Source: Berberis thunbergii
Taxonomy: Eukaryota > Streptophyta > Magnoliopsida > Ranunculales > Berberidaceae
DNA: 64,000 bases
Reading direction: 5' to 3'
Assembly (NCBI GenBank): GCA_003290165.1
Contig: QNQO01000515.1
Coordinates: forward strand, 620,001 to 684,000
Positions 34,901 through 45,636 of the stretch are shown in pieces (the stretch's first letter is position 1; the number at the start of each line of letters is the position of its first letter). Both the position numbers and the translations under genes were made by a program. The notes under the pieces are model-generated. The model had not been told where the DNA came from and searched no databases. It saw nothing but the letters and a program-made list of their open reading frames with translations.

Positions 34901-37208
34901 CTACAGCATTAAATAAAACAATATAAGTAAGATTCTTACTGACCTAAATGATGGGGTTAAGGAAGGGGATATTTATGTGATTCTTGGCTGATTAAAGCCT
35001 TAAGGGTGGATCAAGATGGTGTTCCAAACTCCTCTATCTCATTACACCTCTAACTCACCCTTCTTCACTTTTTTGCCTTCAAATGTCTATGCCCAAGACA
35101 TCACTTACGCATTATTTGAAAGAATAAAAAAAATAAAAAAAATAAAAAAAACACCATGATATTTTCTTAATATAAATTGCCCTTTGCTAGAAAAGTAAAT
35201 CAATAAATAAAGTCTTAGGCTGTCATCCAGTAACTAACTTTAGATAAAATCTCCATTGTCTTCTTCTCCTCACAGTGGGACCAAAACATATTATGGGTGT
35301 GTAAATCAATGGAAGAAAATGTATATTTCTTTATGTGTATGTACACAGAAAATGTTTTTTTCCTAAAGCATGGAAAAAAATAATAATAACACAAACGAAC
35401 AAACAAAAACCAGGTGTTCATATTTGTGAAGCTGTGTTAGATAAAATAATCTTAAAATTATCCCAACCAAGCAAACTAAAACAATTTACGACCTGCCAGC
35501 CATCAATATCCCATTCCTCATGCTCGAGGGTTTATGACATTCTACTTAGCTTGCCTAACAATATGCTTTTCACGTCTCACCACATGTGCCTTAGGCATTA
35601 AATTCTTTAAAATGCTCTTTGACACATGCAATCCATCCAAACCCCCCTACTTCCACATTCTTAATGAAAACAACCCTTTGTACAAAAGTCTACTACAAAT
35701 CTCCATGTGCTTTGGATAGTCCACTCTGCATGCTTCATGCTCCATCAGAAATTCATAAATTAACCGGAAGCAAAGTAGTTAGTAAACAAGAACAAATGTC
35801 TTGCTTGAGTAAAGGACACATGTTTCAAACACTTAGATAGATACGAGGCATGTTCAGTATACTCCGTTAACTGATTACAATATTACCTTAGTTATAATAA
35901 GCTATATTCTGGATGGCATAGATTGCTCCATGGCAATGGAGGCTTTTCCACAATAAGTGAGGACATGGGGCAGCTAAAAACACCTCAAAAGATAGCCCAC
36001 AGCTACTTTTTTTCTTCTATTAAATAAACCATGGGCCTGTTTGACAAGTAAGATTTAAGTTGTTTAAGAGCCTTTTCTATCTACATTTAGCGCTTGTTTA
36101 AAGTTCTACCAGAACAATATGTTTAATCTTTATATAAATGTATTGTACGATTGAACTACGCTAATTCTACCTCACCTAACCTCAATTATATCTGTTGACC
36201 TACATGTTGTGGCATAGTACCAGAACACTACTCACCCTGTCCAAACAGTCATAACTTGACTGACAACCTTCTAACGATTGCATCTAAATAAATCCAGCCC
36301 ATGAGAGACTAAACCAAAATCCACAAACATTTTTCAGTTTTTAACTGACATCTTAAACATTGGGCTTAGAAGAAAATTTTGAAAATCTTCTTGAATAAGC
36401 AGAGACAGAAAGTGATCCAGGCTGAAACCCATGTAGCTAATTATCATTCTGATAATCAAGTTAACAATAAATAACAAAGAAAACACTGCCAAATTCACAA
36501 ACCTTTGGATAGTTCCTTTCGTGAACCACGATGAGCCACTGCAAGGATTTGGCTGGAGTATAATTGCATAACCACCCTTGGCAACCTGATCCTCTGCTTC
36601 CTTCAAGTGCGCAAGGAACGGGTTCAACAACCCGTAAGCAATTTTTTCGGTCTTCCCATTGGCATTGATAATCAAACCATACCTGACAGACAATAATAAA
36701 GAGTAAAGTTCCTTGAAAATAGGAAAAATGGAACAAGACAACGAGAACCATCAGTGCACAAACTCAGCTGCAATTGGCAACATAACAGAAGCTCTAACAA
36801 GCTTACACTGCCCTGCATGACAGATTTAATACAATGCACACAAAATCAGACATAAAAACAGGAAATTTTTGTAACTAGTTTCAAATAGCCAATTCATAAT
36901 GAGCCATCAACCAGCCTAAAACTTAAACATGTCAGTAACTACGTGCAGCAAAATCTAGAAAAATAAACACTGGGGTCGCTTCAAGGAGACCTCATTCAGC
37001 ATAAAATCAAAAAAATTGCAATCTTTCCATCAAACGAGAACACCCAAGATTACATTTAGCATTGTTTCTAGCAAGTCATCCAACATTGAAACTAAAAACT
37101 GAAACAAGAAAATAAAAACCCAATGAAACTTGTACCCCAAACAAATTACCTGGTTCGAGTTGGCGTTAGCTGAAACACTGCAGAATCAAGCCGAGTCCCA
37201 GACTCCAT
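25987..37208 (-). CDS. CIP7: COP1-interacting protein 7 (CIP7)-like protein, ten exons
   Basis: Coding exons (minus): 37208-37150, 36682-36503, 34281-34161, 34085-34025, 32156-32104, 32021-31981, 31811-31659, 28877-28618 (or 28605), 28363-27102 and 26856-25987. All have GT/AG borders, and with 28618 and 28363 the phases chain into one 1019-codon frame, close to the ~1050 residues of Arabidopsis CIP7. The N-terminus MESGTRLDSAVFQLTPTRTR, the block GGYAIILQPNP (56-66), SWFTKGTIQRF (71-81), VNTPEVLERV, KEQDMAFARAVVAGFDMDH and ALRFMEACLGFMVLW are conserved family signatures. The long exon 9 is Ser/Lys-rich and disordered; exon 10 opens with the charged EEEEVKRLEAMKTERQKRIS. In Arabidopsis CIP7 is a nuclear transcriptional activator bound by the light-signalling E3 ligase COP1 and promotes light-regulated genes. 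That role is inferred here by homology. I see no disabling mutation. Introns hold repeat debris. Confidence 0.88.
29370..29440 (+). repeat. hAT-like terminal fragment in intron 7
   Basis: CAGGGGTGGAACCAGGAATT followed by a G-rich GAGAGGGGGCAGC resembles the terminal sequence of the hAT element at 14728-15818 (reverse complement of its right end). No partner terminus or 8-bp duplication was found. Confidence 0.4.
31286..31349. repeat. 32-base tandem duplication
   Basis: Two adjacent copies of GGGTCAGTTTGCAAGATGTC plus 12 more bases, differing at about three positions. Confidence 0.85.
32660..32745 (+). repeat. Possible tRNA-like SINE head in intron 4
   Basis: TAGCTCAACTGG fits a Pol III A box, and GGTTTCGAGGATCC, 36 bases on, resembles a B box with one inserted base. 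No tail or duplication is visible, so this is tentative. Confidence 0.3.
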
Positions 37209-37503
37209 TAGGTCCAAATCAATGAGAAAAACCTCAAAGCATACAATGCTACTGGTTTCTAAGAGAGATCTGAGTAACAATGGCGACACAATATATATGA
37301 ATGAAAGTGAAGGAAGGGTGAAGGAGAGAGTAGAGAGCAGAGTGGGGCAATAGATTCCGACAGGAAAGCGTGTGTGATAACTGGCAATAAGATATAGGCT
37401 TGACGTCGGTTACCAACTTGATATATTTTATTGGGGTGTGATTTGTTGACTGTCACAAGGAGCTGTAATTGTAGTTGTCGAATATATTTGTTTCGGATAT
37501 TTA
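37209..37503 (-). promoter_or_regulatory. Proximal promoter/5' UTR region of the CIP7-like gene
   Basis: Only ~295 bases of ordinary sequence separate the CIP7-like ATG from a MITE. On the minus strand the part near the ATG is pyrimidine-rich (CTTCCTTCACTTTCATTC, CTCTCTCCTTCACC), typical of a plant 5' UTR, and a TATATAT motif occurs near 37290-37300. The transcript start is not determined. Confidence 0.4.
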
Positions 37504-37831
37504 GGGTGTGTTTGGTTCCATGAAATTCTATGTCATAAGAATGTATGAGGAGATTTTTATATTTTAGGTTAAATTAATCTATCACTTCACATCCACCATT
37601 TGATTTTGTGATTAATGGTGGGAATGGAAGTATCATAAATATGAGAATCACATGCCTTGGGGGCTAAGGAGTGGGATTCTCATGTTCATGGGACTTTCAT
37701 TCCCACTATTGACCACAAAATCAAATGGTGGTCAAATAGTAGATGTGGAGTGATATATCAATTTAGCATAAAATGTAGGGATCACCTAATAAATTTTCAT
37801 GGCATAGAATTTCATGCAACCAAACACACCA
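37504..37831. mobile_element. Tourist-like (PIF/Harbinger) MITE, 328 bp
   Basis: The left end GGGTGTGTTTGGTTCCATG and the complement of the right end, TGGTGTGTTTGGTTGCATG, are near-perfect inverted repeats that extend inward (AAATTCTATG). A 3-bp TTA duplication flanks it (37501-37503 and 37832-37834), as in PIF/Harbinger elements. It is non-coding and can fold into a long hairpin; inner arms around CCACCATTTGATTTTGTG also pair. Confidence 0.85.
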
Positions 37832-37879
37832 TTAGTTGAAACCGAAGTTGGTTGGCTTGATATTTATAAGATAGGCATG

Positions 37880-38358
37880 TGTCACGGACTAGCAATCCGT
37901 GTGGCACTAGCTATCCAATTCACTAGTAAGCCTATGAGTAGTTACTTTGACGGACACAAATATTAACTTGAGAATGCACAATATCAATCTGTAGACAATA
38001 TAACAATGCACAATAGTCAGGAAAAGCTTTCATTAACATTCAATAGATTACAATGGGGAGGAACGTTCGGAAGGACGTTGCTCAAGACTAGTTCGATGCT
38101 ATCGATCGATAGAAATACAAGTTTGAAATTGAAAAGCAATGCAAAGAAAACAATAAAAATGCTAGCGATATAGTCTGGCCCGACTATGCAATGGAGGCAA
38201 CACGTCCTCACATTCAAGAGCTCAAACTTTCCCCCTATAATATAGATGCTAAGCATTTGGGCACTTTTCAAAATGGAACATTGAGCTTTGAGACCATTAG
38301 GAAAGTCTTGAAAGGCCTCTGACCTTGATTTTCCTGACCAATGGTACTACTCCTGTCA
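37880..38358 (-). repeat. Gypsy element 3' LTR
   Basis: Plus strand TGTCACGGACTAGC to CTCCTGTCA. Confidence 0.92.
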
Positions 38359-38369
38359 CTCTCCCACAC

Positions 38370-39020
38370 TCAATTCGTTGATGCCCTCGCAGCGAACTTT
38401 TCCAAGTACTCTTCCAACTTTGAGAGGTACGGCAGCAGATGCTCGACTGGCTCCCAACTGATCTCTGAAGGAGGTTCATCCTGCCACTTGACCAAATACT
38501 CTCTATCCGGGTCTGTGTTGTTGATGAGGCGGTCAACTAAGATTTCTTCCACTTCTCGATTTGGCTTAGTAGGATGCTTAGGCAATGCTCGGGTAGATAC
38601 ATTTCTTGTGGGATCAGTGACATCTACATGGTAGGACTTCAAGTTAATTGCATGGAAGACAGGATGGGTGAAACGGAGCCAATGTGGTAACTTGACGCGA
38701 TAGGAGACTTTACCGACTTTCTCAATAATCTGTATCGGTCCCTCATACTTGTGAAACAGATTGTTGTGTGCTCTAGCTGTCCTTTTATACTTGTTGAACA
38801 TATCTAGCTTCACCAATACCAAGTCCCCGACTTCAAAAGGATCAATCCGTCGTTTCTTGTCGGCCCATTTCTTCATGTGACGGGAGGCTTTCTCAAGATA
38901 GGCTCGAGCAACTTCAATGTTTTTCTGCCAGGCTTTGATAAATTCAAGAGCTCTTGGGCTGGGTCCTTGGTATCCGGTAAGTACTGTATGTGGTGTCAAT
39001 GGTTGCTGACCAGTAACCAA
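38370..39020 (-). pseudogene. Gypsy integrase C-terminus with chromodomain
   Basis: The frame has the GPY/F-type segment (FEVGDLVLVKL, HKYEGPIQIIEKVGKVSYRV) and then a chromodomain: REVEEILVDRLINN, EYLVKWQDEP and ISWEPVEHLLPYL. Chromodomains of chromoviruses steer integration to modified histones in heterochromatin. Confidence 0.88.
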
Positions 39021-39043
39021 CTGAAAGGGGCTGGAGTGAGTAG

Positions 39044-40072
39044 CTAAGCTCTTTTGTAAGTTGAAACAGAATTATGCAACATCAAGTAGTCCCACCCAAT
39101 TTTCTGATTTGCACTTACAAAATGACGAAGGTACTCTTCGAGCATAGAGTTAAAGCACTCAGTCTGTCCGTCAGATTGGGGATGTTGGCTTGTCGGCATA
39201 TTAAGTTTGGATCCCAAGAGCTTGAACAACTCCTTCCAGAACTTTCTGGTGAAGCGAGCATCACGGTCGCTAACAATGTTTTCAGGCAGTCCCCAATACT
39301 TCACTACGTGCTTGAGGAACAATTGCGTCGTATCTTCGGCTGTGCAAGTCAGTCCGGTCGGCACAAAGGTCACATACTTTGAGAATCGGTCAACAACTAC
39401 AAAGATACACCTGAAATCCTCCAATTTCGGTAACCCAGTAATGAAGTCCATGGAAACACTTTTCCAAGGACGAGTCGGAACAGGCAAGGGCTCTAGTAAG
39501 CATACTGGTCGATCTCTTTCAACTTTAACTTGCTGGCAAATAAGACATGTTCGAACATAGGCCATTATATCCTCTTGTATCTGCGGCCAATAGTACCCCC
39601 TCTCTAGCAATGCAAGTGTTCGTCTCCAACCTGGATGTCCCACCCAATGGGTGTCATGGCATTCGCTCAAAAGTTCTTTCCCCAAATCAGAGGTTCTTGG
39701 AACATAGAGGCGATTACCAGTTGTGAGTATTGCACCATCTTTTATCCAGAACCGTCGAGTTTTGCCCTGTTTGATCAACTCAGTAATTGCCTTTGCTTGT
39801 GGGTCTGTCTGTAAGTCTGCTTTGATATTCTCCAAGATGGTGTGACTCGGACCGGTATGGGTTAGCACTGCAAGGTCTGCCCTACTACTAAGTGCATCAG
39901 CTACATTGTTAGTGCGTCCTGGCTTGTATTCCAATACTAAGTCAAATTCTGCTAATTTTTCCTGCCATCGAGATTGCTTAGAGGTTAGCATCTTCTGAGT
40001 AAGGAAATGGCTTGTTGTAGCATTATCCATTTTAACAATGACTTGAGATCCCAAAAGATAGTGTCTCCACAC
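39044..40072 (-). pseudogene. Gypsy RNase H end and integrase
   Basis: The 342-codon frame begins with the RNase H tail (YKPGRTNNVADALSSR), then the integrase: an HHCC zinc domain (HDTHWVGHP and CLICQQVK) and the catalytic core with MDFITGLP, VSDRDARFT and SDGQTECFN (D, D, E). It ends at a stop near 39044, and the last integrase portion is in the next frame. Confidence 0.9.
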
Positions 40073-41410
40073 CCGTAAACAATGTACAATGGCTAGTAAT
40101 TCCTTTTCCTAAGCTGAGTAACGGGACTCTGTATCATTCAACTTTCGACTCTCATATGATACCGAGTGACCATCTTGAAGCAAAACTCCGCCTAAGGCAT
40201 AATCAGATGCATCTGTTTGTACTTCAAAGGGCTTGGTGATGTCTGGCAAGGCCAATACTAGATCTTTCATCACGGCCAGTTTCAAGTCTTGGAATGAAGC
40301 TTCACACTACATATCCCATTCCCATGTTCGGTCTTGTTTCAACAAATTTGTCAGTGCAACAACTCTCTTAGAGTAGTCCCTTATGAAGCGACGATAATAG
40401 TTTGCGAGTCCAAGGAAAGAACGTAGTTGAGACACATTCTTAGGAGTGTTCCAATCATGGATTGCCTTGACTTTCTCCATGTCCATCTGAATCTTGCCAT
40501 TGTCAATAACATGACCCAAGAAATTGATCTAGGTCTGGCCGAATGCGCACTTCTCCTTCTTGATAAAGAGATGATTATTCCTAAGGATTTGGAACACTTC
40601 TCGGAAATGATGTAGGTGTTCTTCTATAGTCCCACTATAAACCACAATATCATCAAGATAGACAACCACAGACTTGTCCAGAAGGTGACGGAACATGCCA
40701 TTCATAAGGGTGCAAAATGTAGCTGGAGCATTGGTCAAGCCGAAGGGCATTACTAGGAACTCATATGACACATATCTAGTAGAACAAGCAGTTTTGGGTT
40801 CGTCGCCAGCAACAATGCGGACCTGATAGTAACCTGATCTCAAGTCGAGTTTTGTGAAGTATCTGGCGGATCCAAGTTGGTCGAATAAGTCTGCAATGAG
40901 CGGTAGCGGGTATTTGTTCTTTATAGTGACTTTGTTCAAGGCTCTATAGTCAACACAAAGGCGAAGACTGCCATCATGTTTCCGCTGAAAAAGAACAGGT
41001 GCCCCATAAGGTGCTTTAGAGGGCTGAATGAATCCCGACTCCAACAAGCCATCTAGTTGTTTTCTCAATTAGGTCAACTCTAGAGGGCTCATGCGATATG
41101 GACTTAGTGCGGGTGGCTTGGCACCAGGCACTAACTCAATTTCGTGATCAATGAGCCTTCTGGGAGGTATATTCTTTGGCAATTCATTCGGCATCACTTC
41201 GCTGAAGTCAGCAATAACTTGGGAAACTTCCTCGGGGATTTTGCTAGTATCATCTTCCATCTCTAGCTTTGCCACAACTAAGTATGTATCTTCTCCTTTG
41301 GCCAAGCCTCTCTTGACTTGGAGCGCCGACAATATTCTATCATGAGTTGTGGGTAGAATTGAGCTTGGTACAATGCGTAGTTTGGGTCCGAAAAAGCCCA
41401 AGGAGTCCAT
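40073..41410 (-). pseudogene. Gypsy reverse transcriptase and start of RNase H
   Basis: Frames 41410-41069, 41068-40529 and 40519-40307 are collinear with single stops between them. Motifs: [55 protein letters not shown], catalytic [12 protein letters not shown] and [16 protein letters not shown]. RNase H starts with FEVQTDASDYALGG (~40220). Confidence 0.9.
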
Positions 41411-41446
41411 GAAAGGTAGTGGTCCTGCTGCACCTCCTCGGAAGAA

Positions 41447-41782
41447 TTATTGGCCAAGAATCACCTTAAAAGCATCAAGTGGGGCGGCCAAGAAGTTTGA
41501 TCTACCTTCCCATGGTCCAACCTGTAGTGGCACAACTCTAGCCATACCATTAATAGAGATTGCCTCAGAGTTGATAGCTTTCAATTTACCCAAATCTCCT
41601 TTTAAGTTCAGACCCACACGTCTAGTTTCCTCTGGAGCAATAAAATTGTCTGTCGCTCCTGAATCCAACAATGCTTGGGAAGGGAACCCATTGATAGTGA
41701 CGTCGATGTATTGTAAAACCTTCTTGTGTGGGTGCTCATACATTTCTCCTTTGACAGCATTGAGCTTGCGTAGAGCTCCCAT
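41447..41782 (-). pseudogene. Gypsy aspartic protease
   Basis: The motif ALLDSGATDNFIAPEE and the downstream FKVILGQ strand identify a Ty3-type protease. The frame stops shortly after, before the polymerase. Confidence 0.85.
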
Positions 41783-41828
41783 CTGGGAGGTCTCACTGTT
41801 GGTGGGGTTCGAGCTCGATGCGGTCGAG

Positions 41829-42966
41829 TTAGAAGGTTATGTTTGAAGAAAGGACATCAATGAGTGTAGGGCTGGTTTGGATGGACATTTTCCTGTTGGT
41901 GATCCATGCTATTGCAAAGAATGCATGGGGCAAGTGCAGATGGTCTCCACTGTCCACAGTAGTTTTGCCCTCCTTTGTTGTTGTAATTTGAGTTGCTAGG
42001 GCTGGCATTCCAATTTCTGTTGGAATTCCAATTCTGGTTGGACGGCCGAGAATTGTAGTTTCCTCAGTTCTGATTTGAGTTTCCCCAGTTTTGGTGAGGT
42101 GATCGAGCATTCGACCCTGAGCTCGAATTGATACTGCCAGTTCTAGCTGTGGAGTGATTGAGCGAAGTGGATCCAACCATGGGCATATAATCGCTAAACC
42201 TTTATGCTGCTGCAATAGCACTTGTAATATCTGTCACCTTCTGCCTTTGTAATTCTGCTTGCAGAAGCGGCTGAGCTTGTTCCATGAAACAGAAAACTTT
42301 GTCCTTCTCAGACATGTCTCGAATATCTAGCAAACAAGTTGAGAACTACTTGACATAGTCTCGAATATTGTATGTCTGTTTGATGGTGTGGAGCTTCCTC
42401 CTTGCTAAGAAATCAGTATTCTCAGGCAATAATTGATTTCTGAGTTCCTTTTTGAGGTCTACCCAAGTTCTAATAAGGATGCGACCTTTTTCCATATCTG
42501 CATATTTGGTTATCCACCATAGTTTCGCATCACCTGCTAAATACATGGTCGCCATGGTGACCTTGGCTTCTTCTGATTCAGGGTTCACCGCGCGAAAATA
42601 TTGTTCCAGATCAAACAAGAAGTTCTCTAGCTTTAGCTCAGGCCCTTTCATCCTAGGGTGGTCAGTCGTCCCTGTGGCCTTGGTCAGTAAGCCAACCCTT
42701 GCTAATAAGTCCTCCAACTGTAATTGAAAGTCACTCATCACCTGAGCTGTGGGGTGAGGTGACTCTTCCATAGTGACTGTTCTTCCCTCTAAATTGTCGA
42801 TGTGCTCAGCCAGTGAATCCACTCTGTCTGCCAAGTGAAAGAGTCTATCAAGGCGACTGATTTGTTCTCCCAAACAGCTCAACTGGTCCATTCTGCTTTC
42901 TAGTCTTTGCATTTGACTAGCATGTCGTTCCTCCATAGCGCCAAGGCATTCACTTAGTTCCTGCAT
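41829..42966 (-). pseudogene. Gypsy gag
   Basis: The ATG at 42966 opens a 206-codon frame, with a coiled-coil-like N-terminus (LGEQISRLDRLFHLADRVDS) then the gag core: LENFLFDLEQYFRAVNPESE, MYLAGDAKLWWITKYADMEK and LRNQLLPENTDFLARRKLHT. A stop at 42346 cuts it. The remainder (42221-41829) is in another frame and is Arg/Gly/Thr-rich, where the zinc knuckle should be. Gag would form the virus-like particle. Confidence 0.8.
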
Positions 42967-42987
42967 CCTGGTTTGCTTTTAACAAGC

Positions 42988-43003
42988 TCTGGCTCTGATA
43001 CCA
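42988..43003 (-). other. Gypsy element primer-binding site
   Basis: The minus strand reads TGGTATCAGAGCCAGA, two bases from the 5' LTR; complementary to initiator-Met tRNA. Confidence 0.9.
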
Positions 43004-43005
43004 AC

Positions 43006-43485
43006 TGTCACGGACTAGCAATCCGTGCGGCACTAGCTATCCAATTCACTAGTAAGTCTATGAGTAGTTACTTTGACGGACACAAATATTAACTTGAGAA
43101 TGCACAATACCAATCTGTAGACAATATAACAATGCACAATAGTCAGGAAAAGCTTTCATTAACATTCAATAGTTTACAATGGGGAGGAACGTTCGGAAGG
43201 ACGTTGGTCAAGACTAGTTTGATGCTATCGATCGATGAAAATACAAGTTTGAAGTTGAAAAGCAATGCAAAGAAAACAATAAAAATGCTAGTTGTATAGT
43301 CTGGCCCGACTATGCAATGGAGACAACACGTCCTCACATTCAAAAGCTCAAACTTTCCCCCTATAATATAGATGATAAGACATTTGGGCACTTTTCAAAA
43401 GGGAACATTGAGTTTTGAGACCATTAGGAAAGTCTTGAAAGGCCTCTGACCTTGATTTCCCTGAGCAATGGTACTAGTCCTGACA
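43006..43485 (-). repeat. Gypsy element 5' LTR
   Basis: Plus strand TGTCACGGACTAGC to AGTCCTGACA, collinear with the other LTR. Confidence 0.92.
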
Positions 43486-43490
43486 GCATG

Positions 43491-44105
43491 TATGTAAAAT
43501 AGAGGAGGAAGGTGTTATAAAATGTTTAATTCACCTACTGAGAGAGTAGGGATTTTGTAACAGTGCCTTAATTTTATTTGATATTCTCCTTGCTTAATAC
43601 TTTGACAATAATAGAGTGCGAATTGAATTGAGAAAGTTTACAAGACAAAATAATTAAGATAAACGTATGGATTAAAGCCCGTGTAGGTATGGACTATGGA
43701 AACGGAAGAACCAAAGCTAAAACTAGAATCAACTTATGAGTTTGGAGTAATGTTGTGCAATAGAGAAAGGCATTGGACACCAGTGGAGGCCTAAATGCCA
43801 CAAGGATCCATTACATTAGAATTGCACTAGACAATAATAGCATTGTGACATGGAGAAAACTTATATATATAGCTCATGTATAATGAAAATACAATTTCAG
43901 AATAGAAGTAAAACCATAAATTCTAAGAGCATTGTATAAGAATCTATCTACATCACACACCTCCTCAACTACTTTACCTAAAACAAATCATTAAAAAAAC
44001 ATAGTCACACTCTTTTAATTATGCAACCATCCATTTATTTTAGGTTTTTTTTTTTAACAATCATTGTTAAACTATAACACTATTAATGACCAAATACTTG
44101 AATTA
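43491..44105. other. Spacer between gypsy and copia D elements
   Basis: About 615 bases of AT-rich sequence with no recognisable gene or repeat. Confidence 0.5.
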
Positions 44106-44635
44106 TGTTGGGAATACCATGTCCAGTCCATGATGGTGTACTACCATGATCCAGCCCATGGTAAAGAATGTGGAGTTCTCTAGTTTATCTAGAATAAGGC
44201 TTGAAGCTTTGTTGGAAGTAGCTGGTTGATGGGAGTTGGCAAGTTGGTTGATACACTTAATGAAGTAGTTGGCAGGTAGATCGTTCACTTAATGAAGAGA
44301 GTTCCTCCGTGCCTATAAATAAATGAGCTCTTCTTCATTTGTGATCATCAAATCCAGAGAGAAACCAAGCATCCCACTCTAAGTAGAGAGTGAGAAAAAG
44401 AGTGTTCCATACTCAAGTGTGAGTGAGTGTTTATTTTGTATTCGTCAAGCCTTGTCTGTGGCTTGGTAAGATTGATATTGTAATACTCATTATTCAGTTA
44501 TAGTGGAAGAATGATCTTTGCTCCGTGGACGTAGGCACGAATTACCCAACCACGTTAAATCTTTGGTGTCTAATTTCTTTTTTTTACTTCTTGTTTATTT
44601 TTCTCTGTCTCGTACTATCCACCCGATCCTTACAA
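44106..44635 (+). repeat. Copia D 5' LTR
   Basis: It starts TGTTGGGAATACCATGTCC and ends GATCCTTACA(A). A TATA box (CCTATAAATAAATG) lies near 44313, the likely element promoter. Confidence 0.9.
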
Positions 44636-44636
44636 G

Positions 44637-44649
44637 TGGTATCAGAGCC
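44637..44649 (+). other. Copia D primer-binding site
   Basis: TGGTATCAGAGCC directly after the 5' LTR; complementary to initiator-Met tRNA. Confidence 0.92.
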
Positions 44650-44862
44650 TGGTTCACAACAAATTATTGTTCACAACAAGATGATGGCACTATTCATTCC
44701 TACGAAACTATTCATCCATATAATACTATTCACCCGTACGGAACTATTAATTTGTATAGTACTGTTCACGAATACAGTACTGTATACGTCACTGTTTATA
44801 GACTTCGGTGCTACGAAATGGAAGTAGTTGGCACTATGATCAAGCTCACCAACTCTAACTAG

Positions 44863-45563
44863 GTGACGTGGAAATCAAGGATGGAAGATATTCTCTATTG
44901 CAAAGATTTGCATGAGCCAATTGAAGGTGATGATGCAAAGCCGGATAGCATGTCCGATGCCGATTGAAAGAAGATGAATCGCAAGACCATCGCCACAATT
45001 AGACAATGGGTGGATGATAGTGTTTTTCACCATGTGTCTAACGAAACCAATGCTCATAAGTTTTGGGTGAAGCTTGAGTCATTGTTCGAAAAGAAGACAC
45101 CTGTCAAGAAAGCCTTTTTGATCAAAGAGTTCATCAACATGAAGTACAAGGATGGTTTGAGTTTAGCGGAACACTTGAACAATTTCCAGAATATGATTAA
45201 CTAGCTGGCCACAATGAACTTGGTGATTGAGGACTAGCTGCAAGCGCTCCTGTTGCTAGGATCCTTGCTAGATAGTTGGGAGACCTTCATGGTGAGTGTA
45301 AGTAACTCTGCTCCTAATGATGTTCTCACTCTTGATAATGTTAAAAGTAGCATGCTTAATGAAGAAACAAGGAGAAAAGTTTCAGGTACATATAGTAGCC
45401 AAGTATTTGTCATAGAAAACAAAGGGAGGAGCAAGAGCAGAGGGCCTAGAGGCTATGGCAGGAGTCTTAGCCGATCCAAGTCAAGGTTCAAAGGTCCTTG
45501 CCACCATTGTGGCAAAGAAGGACATAAAAAGAGAAGTTTTCAAGCTTGGAGAAAAGAGCAATA
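44863..45563 (+). pseudogene. Copia D gag
   Basis: Pieces read KFWVKLESLFEKKTPVKKAF, NMKYKDGLSLAEHLNNFQNM, LLGSLLDSWETFMVSVSNSA, a basic Arg/Ser stretch and a zinc knuckle CHHCGKEGHKKRSF whose fourth ligand Cys is replaced by Phe. Stops lie near 45204 and 45235. The knuckle would bind RNA, and the lost Cys probably disables it. Confidence 0.8.
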
Positions 45564-45636
45564 GGAAGGCGACAACTAGAAGAAAGATGATACCAACAAT
45601 ACCACTGCAGTCTTATGTGGCAGTGTACAAGAGATA

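Larger units (their letters stand above)
37880..43485 (-). mobile_element. Ty3/gypsy chromovirus-type retrotransposon, full length borders
   Basis: LTRs of 479 and 480 bases (37880-38358 and 43006-43485) are flanked by the 5-bp duplication GCATG (37875-37879 and 43486-43490). An initiator-Met tRNA primer site adjoins the right LTR. Gag, protease, RT, RNase H, integrase and a C-terminal chromodomain follow in Ty3 order on the minus strand, so it is a chromovirus. Some six in-frame stops or shifts interrupt the 5.6-kb element. By eye the LTRs differ at about 20 positions (~4%), so the insertion is moderately old. Its 3' end faces the CIP7-like promoter. Confidence 0.93.

Noticed and set aside
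39074..39560. Two overlapping plus-strand frames of ~100 codons
   Set aside because: Antisense of the gypsy integrase core.
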